Below, piece by piece: positions 49,605 through 59,856 of a stretch of 64,000 nucleotides of DNA. A program made the position numbers and the translations under genes. The DNA lies in the NCBI GenBank assembly GCA_964023205.1, contig OZ026842.1, positions 34,425,501 to 34,489,500 of the forward strand, read 5' to 3'. Each line of letters starts with the position of its first letter. Within the stretch, counting starts at the first letter, position 1. A model generated the notes under the pieces. That model was not told where the DNA came from. It did no database searches and saw only the letters and a list, made by a program, of their open reading frames with translations. The DNA is from Lutraria lutraria. Lineage: Eukaryota; Mollusca; Bivalvia; Venerida; Mactridae.

Positions 49605-49730
49605 TACGACCGCCGTGTTGTCAGGGATATCAGATCGTTTGTTTAAGAAACAGGGTGGTGGAAGTCAGATGAAGCTAGAGACGAATAATGTATAAGAATA
49701 CTTGGTTAAGGTCAGTTTCTTTCAATATGG
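49605..49730 (+). pseudogene. Tyrosine recombinase tail (copy B)
   Basis: Matches 28226-28350 of copy A ('tgttgtcagggatatcagat', 'aagctagagac'). The front of the domain is deleted, with 'acaattcaaact' joined straight to 'acgaccgcc'. Confidence 0.65.
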
Positions 49731-49799
49731 GAATATGATTGTCTTAGTCAAGACAATGGCTATAATGTTTGTTTAGTTTGTATATACTAAGACAGGTAT

Positions 49800-50495
49800 A
49801 AACCCACAACGACCTGTGAAGCTAAGTCCATTCTGTAGGGTGGGTGGCATTTTGATGGTTTCCATAACATATAAATATCAGTTATTTGTACATTTCAGTT
49901 GAATTTAAAAGCGTAGCTCAAACGGTAAAGGCACCGTACTTTTTGCTTACGCAGTCTGTTAGTCAAGATGTTACGAAGAGTTCGAACCTCATATCAACGC
50001 CTTTTCCTTTTCATTTGTAATTATCATTTTTTTGGCATTTTGTTATTACAAATCTTTATTTGAATATTTGGAATGAATTTCATATGTACTTCCTTTCATT
50101 TTGTTTAATGTTATTTCAATTACTCCTTTTCGTTAGCAGTATCTGTACTGGAGCCAATATCTATCAGAATCTACCAATATGCTTCGTTATAACATGACAT
50201 CGTCAGCATACTTAGGAATGTCATATGAACAGAATTTGATTGCAAATATATACCCTTCTTAACATAAATGAACCGAAATCACGAATACAGTTCAATTGAA
50301 TAATGATCCTAGTGCTGTGTACTGATTTCAGAATTACGAGTGCCTCTTACAACAGTAGCCTACAAAATTCTAATGTAAGGTCATGTTTAGTAATGCCAGT
50401 ACTTGGTGATTGTATTACTTATCCTTATCTTAAAGAATGGAACAATCCTCGACCTTTAGTCACGACTCACTGCTCGATTTCTATATACGCAAAAT
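49800..50495. mobile_element. Insertion of about 690 bp with a tRNA-like module
   Basis: Copy A runs from 'aagacaggtata' directly to 'cattgttgttataag'; copy B has about 690 extra bases there. Within it, 49910-49995 is tRNA-like ('gcgtagctcaaacggtaaag', B box 'gagttcgaacctc'), similar in layout to the modules in the 12993-14215 arms. Exact edges are uncertain. Confidence 0.5.
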
Positions 50496-52107
50496 ATATA
50501 CATTGTTGTTATAAGATTGATCGCAACATTGTGCATTTCACAAGTTTCATAATTATGTAATAAGTTTGTATAGGGGAGGGAGGCTTAGTTACGTTTATGC
50601 AACCCGTTCCTTTCCCGTCGAACTGTAGTCTGCCATAGCCATGCATACACTGTGTTTGTTGTTTATGTAGAGTCATGCAATTATTATAGATGATCAATAA
50701 TTTATGTTTGGCAAATATGGTGAGCATAAAACATAAATGTGTTTATCATCGGTTAAGCGGTTATAGATAAACTAGTGGTATTATACACGGATTTGTCATT
50801 CGAGGTATTGGCAGGCTACACGATAGTCGACAATTTCACTCCAAACCAACCCTTTATTTGGGCGTTTTCTTACTTCGTTTCTCGTTTCAATAACAAAATG
50901 TTGTAATGGTCGAAGGATGGAAAAGGTGTTATATTTGCGTGTGTGTTAGGCGACTTGGACATTTATGCCAGACCTATATTCTGGAATTATTCTAGCGATT
51001 TTGTTCAATGTGACATTTAAATCCACATCATAAAGTATGTGGTTGTTTTTTGTTTTCCATGCAAGTCGTTTTAGTGTGTTTGTGTGTATATTGTATACTA
51101 AATATAATAAAACGATCAGTAGTCTGTCATAGCCATACCTACATTGTGTTTCTTGTTTATACACAGGCAATTATTGTAGATGATAAATAATGTATATTTA
51201 GAGGATATGGTAAGCATAAAACATAAATAATTCTTGCGTAAATACATACATGTAAATATATTAAAACATATCATAAAAGGCTGTACACCGTAATTGTGAA
51301 TAAACCATGAACTATAGTGGCCTTATATAGAGCTATATTCCCCAAAAGATATCCACAATATACGTTACAACTTCGAAGTTATTCAACAAAAATTAAAACT
51401 GTGAAGACTTAGTTCATAAACAGACTTAGGCATTTCCGGACAGTCACAATTCTTATGATATCAGAAAGTAGATAAAAAAATGGTTTGGCAACAATTATAT
51501 CAACAGAAACATTCTGAATTAAAAAATGTAATTGAAAAACATGTAGCGGTCATTTGAGTGTTGAAGATTCATGTATTATACCATTGTAAAGGTATTGAAT
51601 AGAGCTATCCAGACGAATCATTATTAGTGAAATCATGCGTACTGTTTTCGTGCTATGAGGGCCTCGTATAGTAGAATACTCATTACATATCCAACATCCC
51701 ACGTATAATTTCACAGGTACTGATGAAACAACACTGGTACTTGTTGCTCTTCGGGTATTTACTGGCCGTTAAGTTACGCATTACAGACGACTTGCCGCTG
51801 TATGTTATCTTCATTTTTTTCAGGCTGATCATGATCAAATGCAACTATTTTCATCTGTATCCATTATAGTTATTGTCCATTATCTTTTGAAGTCCACCAA
51901 TCAGAGCTGCTCAATTCGTTCACAATGTAAAGACGCAGAGTCTGTCTTGATATTCTTATTGTAGCGGCCCGCTTTGATGTTGTGTATATTGACCGTCCCT
52001 GACTGTTTTCTGTCAATTGCTGTATGTATGCTGTCATTCTCGTTGTGAGTATGACTGTGGAATTTGTGTTGCAATGAGTTAAATTTCATTGTTTTCATTG
52101 CATGGTA

Positions 52108-52941
52108 TATAGAGAAACTCGGGTCACTGTCCGGTGAGAACAATGTTATCAGGCGAGGTGATATCGTTCAGGGTGGCGATTAGATCCGTTCGATCCGGAC
52201 ACTGACCCGAGTTTCTATTTATCGTGTAACTCATTTTTCGGAGTATGATTTAGTGTCATTTCACCTGAAATTTAGCGTTTAATTAGCTAGTGTGATTATT
52301 ACGGTATCCCGGCAAATCACGTTGAACAGTCAACATCCGCAGATAAATAGTTCAATACAATTGGGAAAAATAATAAAAAAAGCTCTCATGGATCAAACAA
52401 TTTAATTTCACATTGAAGAAATCATTTGTTAACAATTATCTACAACTCATAAGTAATGGTAGAATTATTTTCTTACTGCTTGATTGGCATTATTTTCGTC
52501 CGTATAACTTCAATTTTCAATAAATTTACACGATTTTGCGGGAAATACCTCGCGCACGGTTGAACAAAATGACGTCATTCTATGACGTTTTACACGATTC
52601 TCTAGTAAATTACATGTCGACGTTCCAACGTTGCTCCCATTTTTTTCTTTGATGTAAGTTTATTATTTTGTTAAGTTGCACAAATGAGCATTTCTTGATG
52701 ATTTTTTGTTTTTATTTTTGATAATTTGTGTTCAAATATACTATTTTTATATTTCTTATAATAAATTTCTTTGACAAAAAAAAACGTGTTATTTATAATT
52801 TAGTAAATAAAATGTTCCATTTATAATTTATGAAAGTATTCCGTCACTGTGGGAGGAGCCAAAAAGTGTTCTCAGGCTACTAGCAGCCTATTGACCTGAG
52901 AACACATAATGTTCTAAGGTCATGTGTTATCAGGCAGTTGC
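52108..52941. mobile_element. Insertion of about 830 bp with hairpins near both ends
   Basis: Copy A has continuous sequence here ('tggtataacacagtcac'). In copy B the extra DNA is flanked by 'catggta' (52101-52107, 52942-52948), a likely 7-bp target duplication. Near the left end 'agaaactcgggtcactgtcc' pairs with 'ggacactgacccgagtttct'. Near the right end 'gtgttctcagg' pairs with 'cctgagaacac'. No coding sequence. Not assigned to a superfamily. Confidence 0.55.
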
Positions 52942-53046
52942 CATGGTAGTTGCGTCACAAAGTAGCGGTTTTGATTTTTACCAAAAGTATGTTACTCTTT
53001 ATATTTCATTCTTCTCTTCCATGAAACCGAATAAAGTTTTCAATCA

Positions 53047-55242
53047 TTATAACTTTTTTTCAAACACTAACATATGTGTATAAGACAGACCATTTGAATC
53101 AGCCGCTATACTTTTCGTAAGACCAACTTCAACAATAACTTTTTCTAAAGCTTCAATGTCGAAATTTTGATCTACCAACACGATTAATTTAGTGCTTCTA
53201 CATCCTTCTGACAACTCCATCATACTTCTAACGTGCATAGAAATATGCTGGAATAATGTTTCGGTATCAGTACCATATATGTCTAAATAACAAATATATG
53301 GAGGGTTTTGAACACGCTTTGTCATGGAAATGCTAAGTAAACCATGGACTTTACCATCTTTGCCATCCACTACATCAGAGTAAGATCGAGTACGATGATT
53401 CCTTATCATCAATGAAATATTGCTCTTCAATAATCGAAATGGTACCCAGTCAACAAGCAATCGGTCCATTGGAAATAGATAAGGCTTAATTGTTTCAGAA
53501 TTGAAGTAAGCAGTCAATTCCTCGTCACTTGGAGAATGGAGCTCACCGACGTCCGTTGACTGCCACGAAATGTTATCTTTGCTCAATTGGTATGCCGAAA
53601 ACGGCTAAAAGAAATCAATATAAAGTTGATTACCTTTGCATAAAAAAGTCATTAATTGGTGTATTGTACATATACGACAATATACATTCAAACGACAAAG
53701 CATGTCGTCTTAACAGCCTACAACCACAAGTTGACACTGAATGAGTGTCGGCAGCTATCAACAATTCATCTGAAGTATATGTACAATTATAGCTTTTATC
53801 GTGTTGGGTTTCAAACGACGTGTATCAATAGCATTGACTAATTAGTGTGCCCCGGAGACTTTCGAGTTCCATACATGGCCACCAACTATCTATCCCAATA
53901 AGAGATCAAATGAAGGGTAAATTCCCTTATTTGTTGTATCTTCAGTCAAAATGATTGTAACATCCCTTTACAGGTCCACTTTGTTCTGGTACATTATGGT
54001 GATTGAAAATTGATGGTGAACGTCTTTATGGTGTAAGCCAAATCGATTTAAAAGAACCAATGTGCAAATTACCTTAGAACCAATGAATGTATAGTGCTGT
54101 TGAAATGACGATTTTTTAACGGAATAGTTCAGATTATTGACGGAAAAGGCAACATGTTCTGCTGACGATACTTTTAACGTATAATTATGGAGAGTTTTAT
54201 AAATTCCTTTTCCTTCCACGCTTGGACTAACTCTACTGGCTCGTGATATCACCGTTTTACCATCATCAACAAGGAACATACTTGTGAATCCAACCTGTAA
54301 TTAGATTGTCACAGTCAGTCAAAATAAAAAAAATAAACCCACCCATGATCAAAGAAGGCACATCAGAAAAGGTAATGGTGCATTACATGAATTTTGATAA
54401 CATACATACTTCATACGTTGTAATATCATTCTTTATAAATGTTTTCATTGAATTGACGACAACAACCATGAATTGTAAATCTTAAGGAATTTGAAAACAC
54501 CCTATCCAGTCTCAACGTTAGGGCTCAGGCTGACTATATTCAGCCACCCACTATAATCGTGCCTTCTTTTCGTATGCGTTTCAGATGAAGAAACTGCTCT
54601 ACAAACACTTAGACGTCTAGATTGACACTCTGATTTTAAAAGAATAATGTAATACAATGTATATGAAATCATGATGAAAGAAACACACTTTACGGTATAA
54701 CATCCCCAATGTCAGACGTCAGAAAAAAGAAGTATTATGAATGTATGACCAATTCTTTTATATCGACCCATTTTACGCGCAATAGTGTGTCTAAAGATTA
54801 AGTCAATAAAATGAAATCAGCCTTACAAGTCCGGTAGCTATCAAATCAATGTATTCCTAATGATTAAGGTATGTCACTAAGTCACTTGATTATTAACAAT
54901 ATAAAAACAACTCGTGCTTCACCAGTCTTGTCCATAACGTTGATATTCCCAATTAAATCGCTATGTAAATTATTCAATTTATTTCAATACGGACCAGTAA
55001 TGTTCGTTTGCATAAACAAGTAACCTGTCAACATTTTTAACTGTTCTTGTATAATTCATTATCAAAAGAAAACATACGATTTTGCCTTCCATGACAGCCA
55101 CGTACGATGTGGTGTTTTGACAAGCCATGAATTCATCGTAATATTCTGGTAAATAATCCGCCCCGCCAAAAAGGTTTTCTTGGATTTTCAAGACATCATC
55201 TTTGTCTTCAGATGTTGCCTGTCTAATCGTTATGTCGGCCAT
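53047..55242 (-). CDS. Gene 7: histidine N-acetyltransferase/NAT16-like GNAT acetyltransferase (3 exons)
   Basis: Exons on the minus strand are 55242-55078, 54294-54073 and 53604-53047, giving 314 residues. The exon 1 donor is GTATGT. Exon 2 has SMFLVDDGKT and EGKGIYKTL (Ile for Val in the loop). Exon 3 has DRLLVDWVPFRLL and ends KKL, one residue short of its sisters because the last Lys codon is TAA. There is a single start ATG here, not the doubled ATG of genes 3-6. It is the mirror partner of gene 8 on the inverted duplication. A fossil exon 2 lies in intron 1. Nothing argues against function; substrate unknown. Confidence 0.87.
54440..54562 (-). pseudogene. Fossil second copy of exon 2 in intron 1 of gene 7
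   Basis: Minus-strand relic matching those in genes 6 and 8 ('aggcacgattatagtgggtgg', 'cagcctgagccctaacgttg'). Stops are present and the SMFLV part is partly deleted. Confidence 0.6.
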
Positions 55243-55430
55243 CGTGCGATTTCATAAACTATATAAAACTGAACCAGTATTTTGATAGTGAACAGTATAA
55301 TGTAGTGTCAGCATAGTATTATGTACTTAATGTGTCGTTCATATCGCGCTGGTGTACATTGATCTGAGCGATAATGGTCTGTTCTTTAGGTCAGTGCGTG
55401 CTGAAATAAAAACGTAGGCTTCACAGGTAT

Positions 55431-55472
55431 TTTTATTTAAACATTTGACACACCAACGTGTTCAAACATAAT
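55431..55472 (-). promoter_or_regulatory. Conserved upstream block, gene 7
   Basis: On the minus strand: 'tgaacacgttggtgtgtc', then TATA-like 'tttaaata', ending 189 bp before the start codon at 55242. Confidence 0.5.
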
Positions 55473-55789
55473 TACATTGTATATGTAGCTTAGAAATGAT
55501 TTTCGTGTCTGACTGTTTGTGATATTGGAGATGGGAAATCATGCAGTCCTACGGGCCGTTTCACAGACAACCCTTAGCTAAGACTTTTACCTTCATCACC
55601 TACCAATAAAATTATTTTACTGCAAACAAGGGATATGATTATTAGTTTAGATATGTCCATGTAATGAGTCCTTGAGTTACCACCAAGTTCCAACGAAATG
55701 ATGTCATGTTATCGCTGTAGTACAAACCAATTAATTATGTGTGTTACGGCATGTCTTTACAATATTCATTCGATTACATTACCTAGTCA

Positions 55790-55920
55790 TGGTCCATCGG
55801 TTCGTGCACTAGACATGTAACCCGAAGAATCCCGATCGCGACAGGTCATATCCTTCTATGAATATTTGACAAAATGTTGATGTTACTCCATAATTCTATG
55901 CAGATAATTTACTCACTTCT
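55790..55920 (+). repeat. tRNA-derived SINE, family F
   Basis: 'catggtccatcggttcgtgc' then 'gacaggtcatatccttc' and 'atatttgacaaaatg'. Mirror of the copy at 59190-59335, so it was inserted before the arms duplicated. Confidence 0.6.
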
Positions 55921-56538
55921 TGTGTCGGGTAAGTTAGTATTGGAAAACTGGTACGGTGAACTGGTCGTCGTATATACATGTATATAACTGAAAACCCACT
56001 AAAAATAAACACAATGTCATATTCTTTAAATAAATGAAGTCATACCTTAAGTATATTTTTAATCTAGATCTAAACAAAGTATGATGTTCGAGTCTGACTC
56101 TCCTCGTCTTATAGTTCGACGTAACCAGTCCAAACAATAGTCAGGAAAGGCTTAACGAATGACTAGATAATGTTTGCAAACAATGCAATCATAAAATGAT
56201 AAAAGGTTATTCGTATACAATGTACTGATTTTCGACATTTAAACACGTTTAATCTTTTCTCGCTTAAGATGGTTATGTACAATTTGTGATATTCTGACAT
56301 AAAATTAAACCTACAAGACAAACAATGTATATTTCAACCGGTCATGCAAATCACAAGGCTAAAATACCAGTTAAAGCTTACCATGAATTGTGAGATAAAA
56401 TCAATTCAAAAACGTTTGTTGATTATTTTATAATGCACTTGAACGTTGTGTTCAGTTCATACGTATGTATGAGTCATAGTCAAGCGATGTGTACGACCGT
56501 AAACGCTTGCATTTATCGTACAGTACAGTTTTATCCAA

Positions 56539-56859
56539 TAATTCCCAAGACGGATCTATCTGTAAATTATTTAAACTAGATATCCCTAGTTAATGTTACC
56601 CAGCAAATCATGTAAAGAAGCTTATTATTATTAAGTATTTCTTATCCGAGTTCGGTCTATTCGGAAACTTCTCTGATTCGAAAACGACCATCGATAGCAA
56701 ACTTTTTGTTTTATTGTTTCAGTAAACTAAAAGGGCAGAAAAAAGATGGTACAGTTATGTCTCTGAAACACTCTCAAATAATAAATTCTTTAAAAAAACC
56801 AAAAGCATGACTGTGTCTGTTCTTTTCCACATGCAGTCAATGTAATCCCACCACCAGTA
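56539..56859. other. Spacer of the inverted duplication, left part
   Basis: AT-rich DNA with no gene recognised. It has no counterpart on the other side of the spacer. Confidence 0.5.
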
Positions 56860-57770
56860 GTTATTCCCCCTTACAGCTACACCAAGTGAGCCGTTTTGGA
56901 GTTAATAAGTTCTATTTTTTTGTGTCTAAGACTGATGCATATAATCATGCAGATGACAACACATTTCCATGCTCCAGTGACAATATTAATGAGGTTAAAA
57001 CTATTCTTAAGGAAGGCAGTTAAGTTGTACATAATCTCTTGGTTCTCTGATAACAAATGAAAGCCATTCCAGATGAATGTCAGGCCATCAATATTGGAAA
57101 GAAAACTTTTTACATCTTTGTATAAAATATATATCTTGATAATGAAACAATCTTAAGCTGATAATGAAGTTAAAATATTTGGCGTTACTATTGGCTAATC
57201 TTTAACATCAGTAAGAACAAATACAACTAAGTTTAGTAAAACGAATTGGTAAACTTTTTGCAAACTTGGGAAAATAACTATTAACGACTCTTTCATTTTA
57301 TCTAATCTTGATTACTTTCCTTTAACATGGCACTTTTTTTGCGGAGCGGTTAATACCAAGGAAACGGAAAGAATCATAGAAATACATATACATGTATCTC
57401 GAGCTGTTCAGATTTATTTATGTGTGATTTTGAATCAGTCTATGAAGAACTGTCATGTCCAAACTTCCATCGCTAAAGGTCTGAAAAACAAGATAAGATA
57501 TTAACAAGTTTACACCTAGATATCTACATGATCTTGTTAATCTGAAATTCAATTTGTAATCTTTAAGATACTCCAGAACTGCTGAAATTCCACAAGTAAG
57601 AACCTCACGTTACAGTATCAACACTTTCCGGTTCACAGCGCCTAAGCTGATCAACTCACTTCCTTAATATTTAAAGACGAGACTTTTTTACAGCCAGTGA
57701 GATACAGTTTGTTCAACACGTGGAACAGAGAGAATTGTTGCTGTTTTTGTTGCCTACAGCATAACTTAAT
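56860..57770 (+). pseudogene. LINE (CR1/jockey-like) reverse transcriptase 3' end
   Basis: Broken frames read as the distal part of a non-LTR reverse transcriptase: 'HADDNTF' (YADD box), 'WFSDNKMKAIPDECQAINIG', 'DFESVYEEL', 'RFTAPKLINSLP', and a terminal 'TWNRENCCCFCC' resembling the Cys-rich end of such ORF2 proteins. Stops and shifts throughout show it is dead. It occupies the spacer between the inverted arms. Confidence 0.8.
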
Positions 57771-57914
57771 TAGTTTCTTCTCATGTTGCATGTGTATTTT
57801 CCTCTTACGTTTCTCTACCTTTTATTTATTCAACTTTGCTGTCCACATTTTTGCTAATATAGTTGATTTAATTGTCCCTCGTTGTTATGCTTGAACTTAT
57901 CTTAGCTTATTTTG

Positions 57915-58134
57915 TTTAAACCTATGTATGTTAGCATTGATGTATGTGAGAGGGTTACTGAACAGTTCATTTAAACCTATGTATGTTAGCATTGATGTAT
58001 GTGAGAGGGTTACTGAACAGTTCATTTAAACCTATGTATGTTAGCATTGATGTATGTGAGAGGGTTACTGAACAGTTCATTTAAACCTATGTATGTTAGC
58101 ATTCATGTATGTGAGAGGGTTACTGAACAGTTCA
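57915..58134 (+). repeat. Tandem repeat, 4 copies of 55 bp
   Basis: Units begin with 'tttaaacctatgtatg' at 57915, 57970, 58025 and 58080, and are nearly identical; the fourth has 'attcatg' for 'attgatg'. They lie just past the LINE coding end, perhaps in its 3' UTR. Each carries 'gagagggttactgaacag'. Confidence 0.92.
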
Positions 58135-58561
58135 TTTAAAATCTGTTTTGTGGTGATAATTGTTTTTAAACTTCTTAAACATCTTAGAGGTCGCACGTTT
58201 GCGCCTGTCTTATTTACAATATTTCTTATGGCAATTTTTAGACGAAAGTAAAGATCAGCAACCCCCTTCACAGGTGTTAGACACATCATTTAATAAAGTT
58301 GTATTTAAAATTGTCTTTAATTTTCATGCATACTTAAATGTTTTGCCCTGTCCCCTCCAACTTTTAATCTTTTTGTTTCATTATTAACCATACATATGCT
58401 TTAATTAACTGTGATGTGATATTACATGTATATTTATAATCATGTGCATTTCTTACATTTTGTTAAATTGTATCAAGTCGGTGTATAGCTATACATATTG
58501 AATGTTATCTTGTTATCTTGACTACCAATAAAATGCTGTACATAGAACTTATTAACTCCTT
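58135..58561. other. Spacer of the inverted duplication, right part
   Basis: Non-coding AT-rich sequence between the 55-bp array and the right arm, possibly the LINE 3' region. No gene recognised. Confidence 0.5.
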
Positions 58562-59189
58562 TTGGATAAAAGTGTACTGTACGATAAATGCAAGCGTTTA
58601 CGGTCGTACACATCGCTTGACTATGACTCATACATACGTATGAACTGAACACAACGTTCAAGTGCATTATAAAAGAATCAACAAACGTTTTTGAATTGAT
58701 TTTATCTCACAATTCATGGTAAGCTTTAACTGGTATTTTAGCCTTGTGATTTGCATGACCGGTCGAAATATACATTGTATGTCTTGTAAGTTTAATTTTT
58801 TGTCTGAATATCACAAATTGTACATAACCATCTTAAGCGAGAGAAGTTTAAACGTGTTTAAATGTAAAAAATCAGTACATGTATATGAATTACCTTTTAT
58901 CAATTTATGATTGCATTGTTTGCAAACATTATCTAGTCATTCGTTAAGCCTTTCCTTACTATTGTTTGGACTGGTTATGTCCAAATATTAGACAGGAGAT
59001 TCAGTCTTGAACGTCATACTTTGTTTAGATCTAAATTAAGATTTTCCGAGAAGTCATATATTTTAATGTAATGTATGACTTTATCTATTTAAAGAATATG
59101 TGTTTATTTTTAGTGGATTTTCAGTTATACATGTCGGTCGGTTCAACTAACCAGTCTTCCTGGACTGCATACTAACAAGTACTAACTTA

Positions 59190-59335
59190 CCCTGCCACAA
59201 GGATTCGGTAAATTCTTTACCTAAAATTAGTTGCATCAACATTTTGTCAAATATTCATCGAAGGATTTGACATGCCGTGATTTCCAGATTGTTATGTTAC
59301 AAGTCTAGTACACCAACCGGTGGACCACGACTAGG
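59190..59335 (-). repeat. tRNA-derived SINE, family F
   Basis: Minus-strand copy ('tggtccaccggttggtgtac', then 'catgccg' and 'atgaatatttgacaaaatg' parts), mirror of 55790-55920. The B box is decayed. Confidence 0.6.
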
Positions 59336-59621
59336 TAATGAATATTCTAAAGATTAATTATTTTGTACTACAGCGATTACATGACAGCTTTTCGTTTGAA
59401 TTTGGTGGTAACTCAAGGACCCATTACATAGACATATCTTAACTAATAATTATATCCCTTGTTTGTTGGAAAAAAATGTATTGGTATGTGATGAAGGTAA
59501 AAGTCTTAACTATGGTATGTCTTTGAAATGGCCCCCATGACTGCTTGATTTCACATCTCCAATATCATTGATATTCAGGCACGAAAATCATTTCTTTAGA
59601 AGAAGCTGCATATACAATGCT

Positions 59622-59664
59622 ATTATGTATGAACACGTTGATGTGTCCAATGTTTAGATAAAAC
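59622..59664 (+). promoter_or_regulatory. Conserved upstream block, gene 8
   Basis: 'tatgtatgaacacgttgatg' and TATA-like 'tttagataaa', ending 193 bp before the start codon. Nearly identical to the gene 6 block. Confidence 0.5.
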
Positions 59665-59856
59665 TACCCGAGAAGCCTACGTTTTTATTTCAGCGCACAC
59701 TGACATAAATTACAGATCGTTATCGCTCAATTCAATGTATACCAGCGCGATATGAACGACACAGTAAGTGCATAATACTATGCTAACACGACATTACACT
59801 GTTTACGACCAAAATACTGATTCATTTTATTTTTATATTGTATATGAAATCGCATT

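Larger units (their letters stand above)
46539..52979 (+). repeat. Segmental duplication, copy B
   Basis: Counterpart of 25810-30078, continuing exactly from the BEL target site. It is longer because of insertions at 47932-49183, about 49800-50495 and 52108-52941, and lacks about 660 bp of recombinase sequence present in copy A. The match ends at 'tagcggttttgatttt', where the left arm of the inverted duplication begins. Otherwise non-coding. Confidence 0.85.
52983..56538 (-). repeat. Left arm of the inverted duplication (contains gene 7)
   Basis: Reverse-complement match to 58562-62154 across the acetyltransferase gene, its 5' flank, a SINE and about 650 bp beyond ('ggtcgtacacatcgcttgac' in both). 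The outer end lies directly against copy B and the inner end at 'ttggataaaa'. By eye the arms differ at several percent of positions plus small indels. Confidence 0.85.

Noticed and set aside
49910..49995. Possible tRNA gene
   Set aside because: Pol III box-like sequences only; the length and stems do not fit a tRNA.
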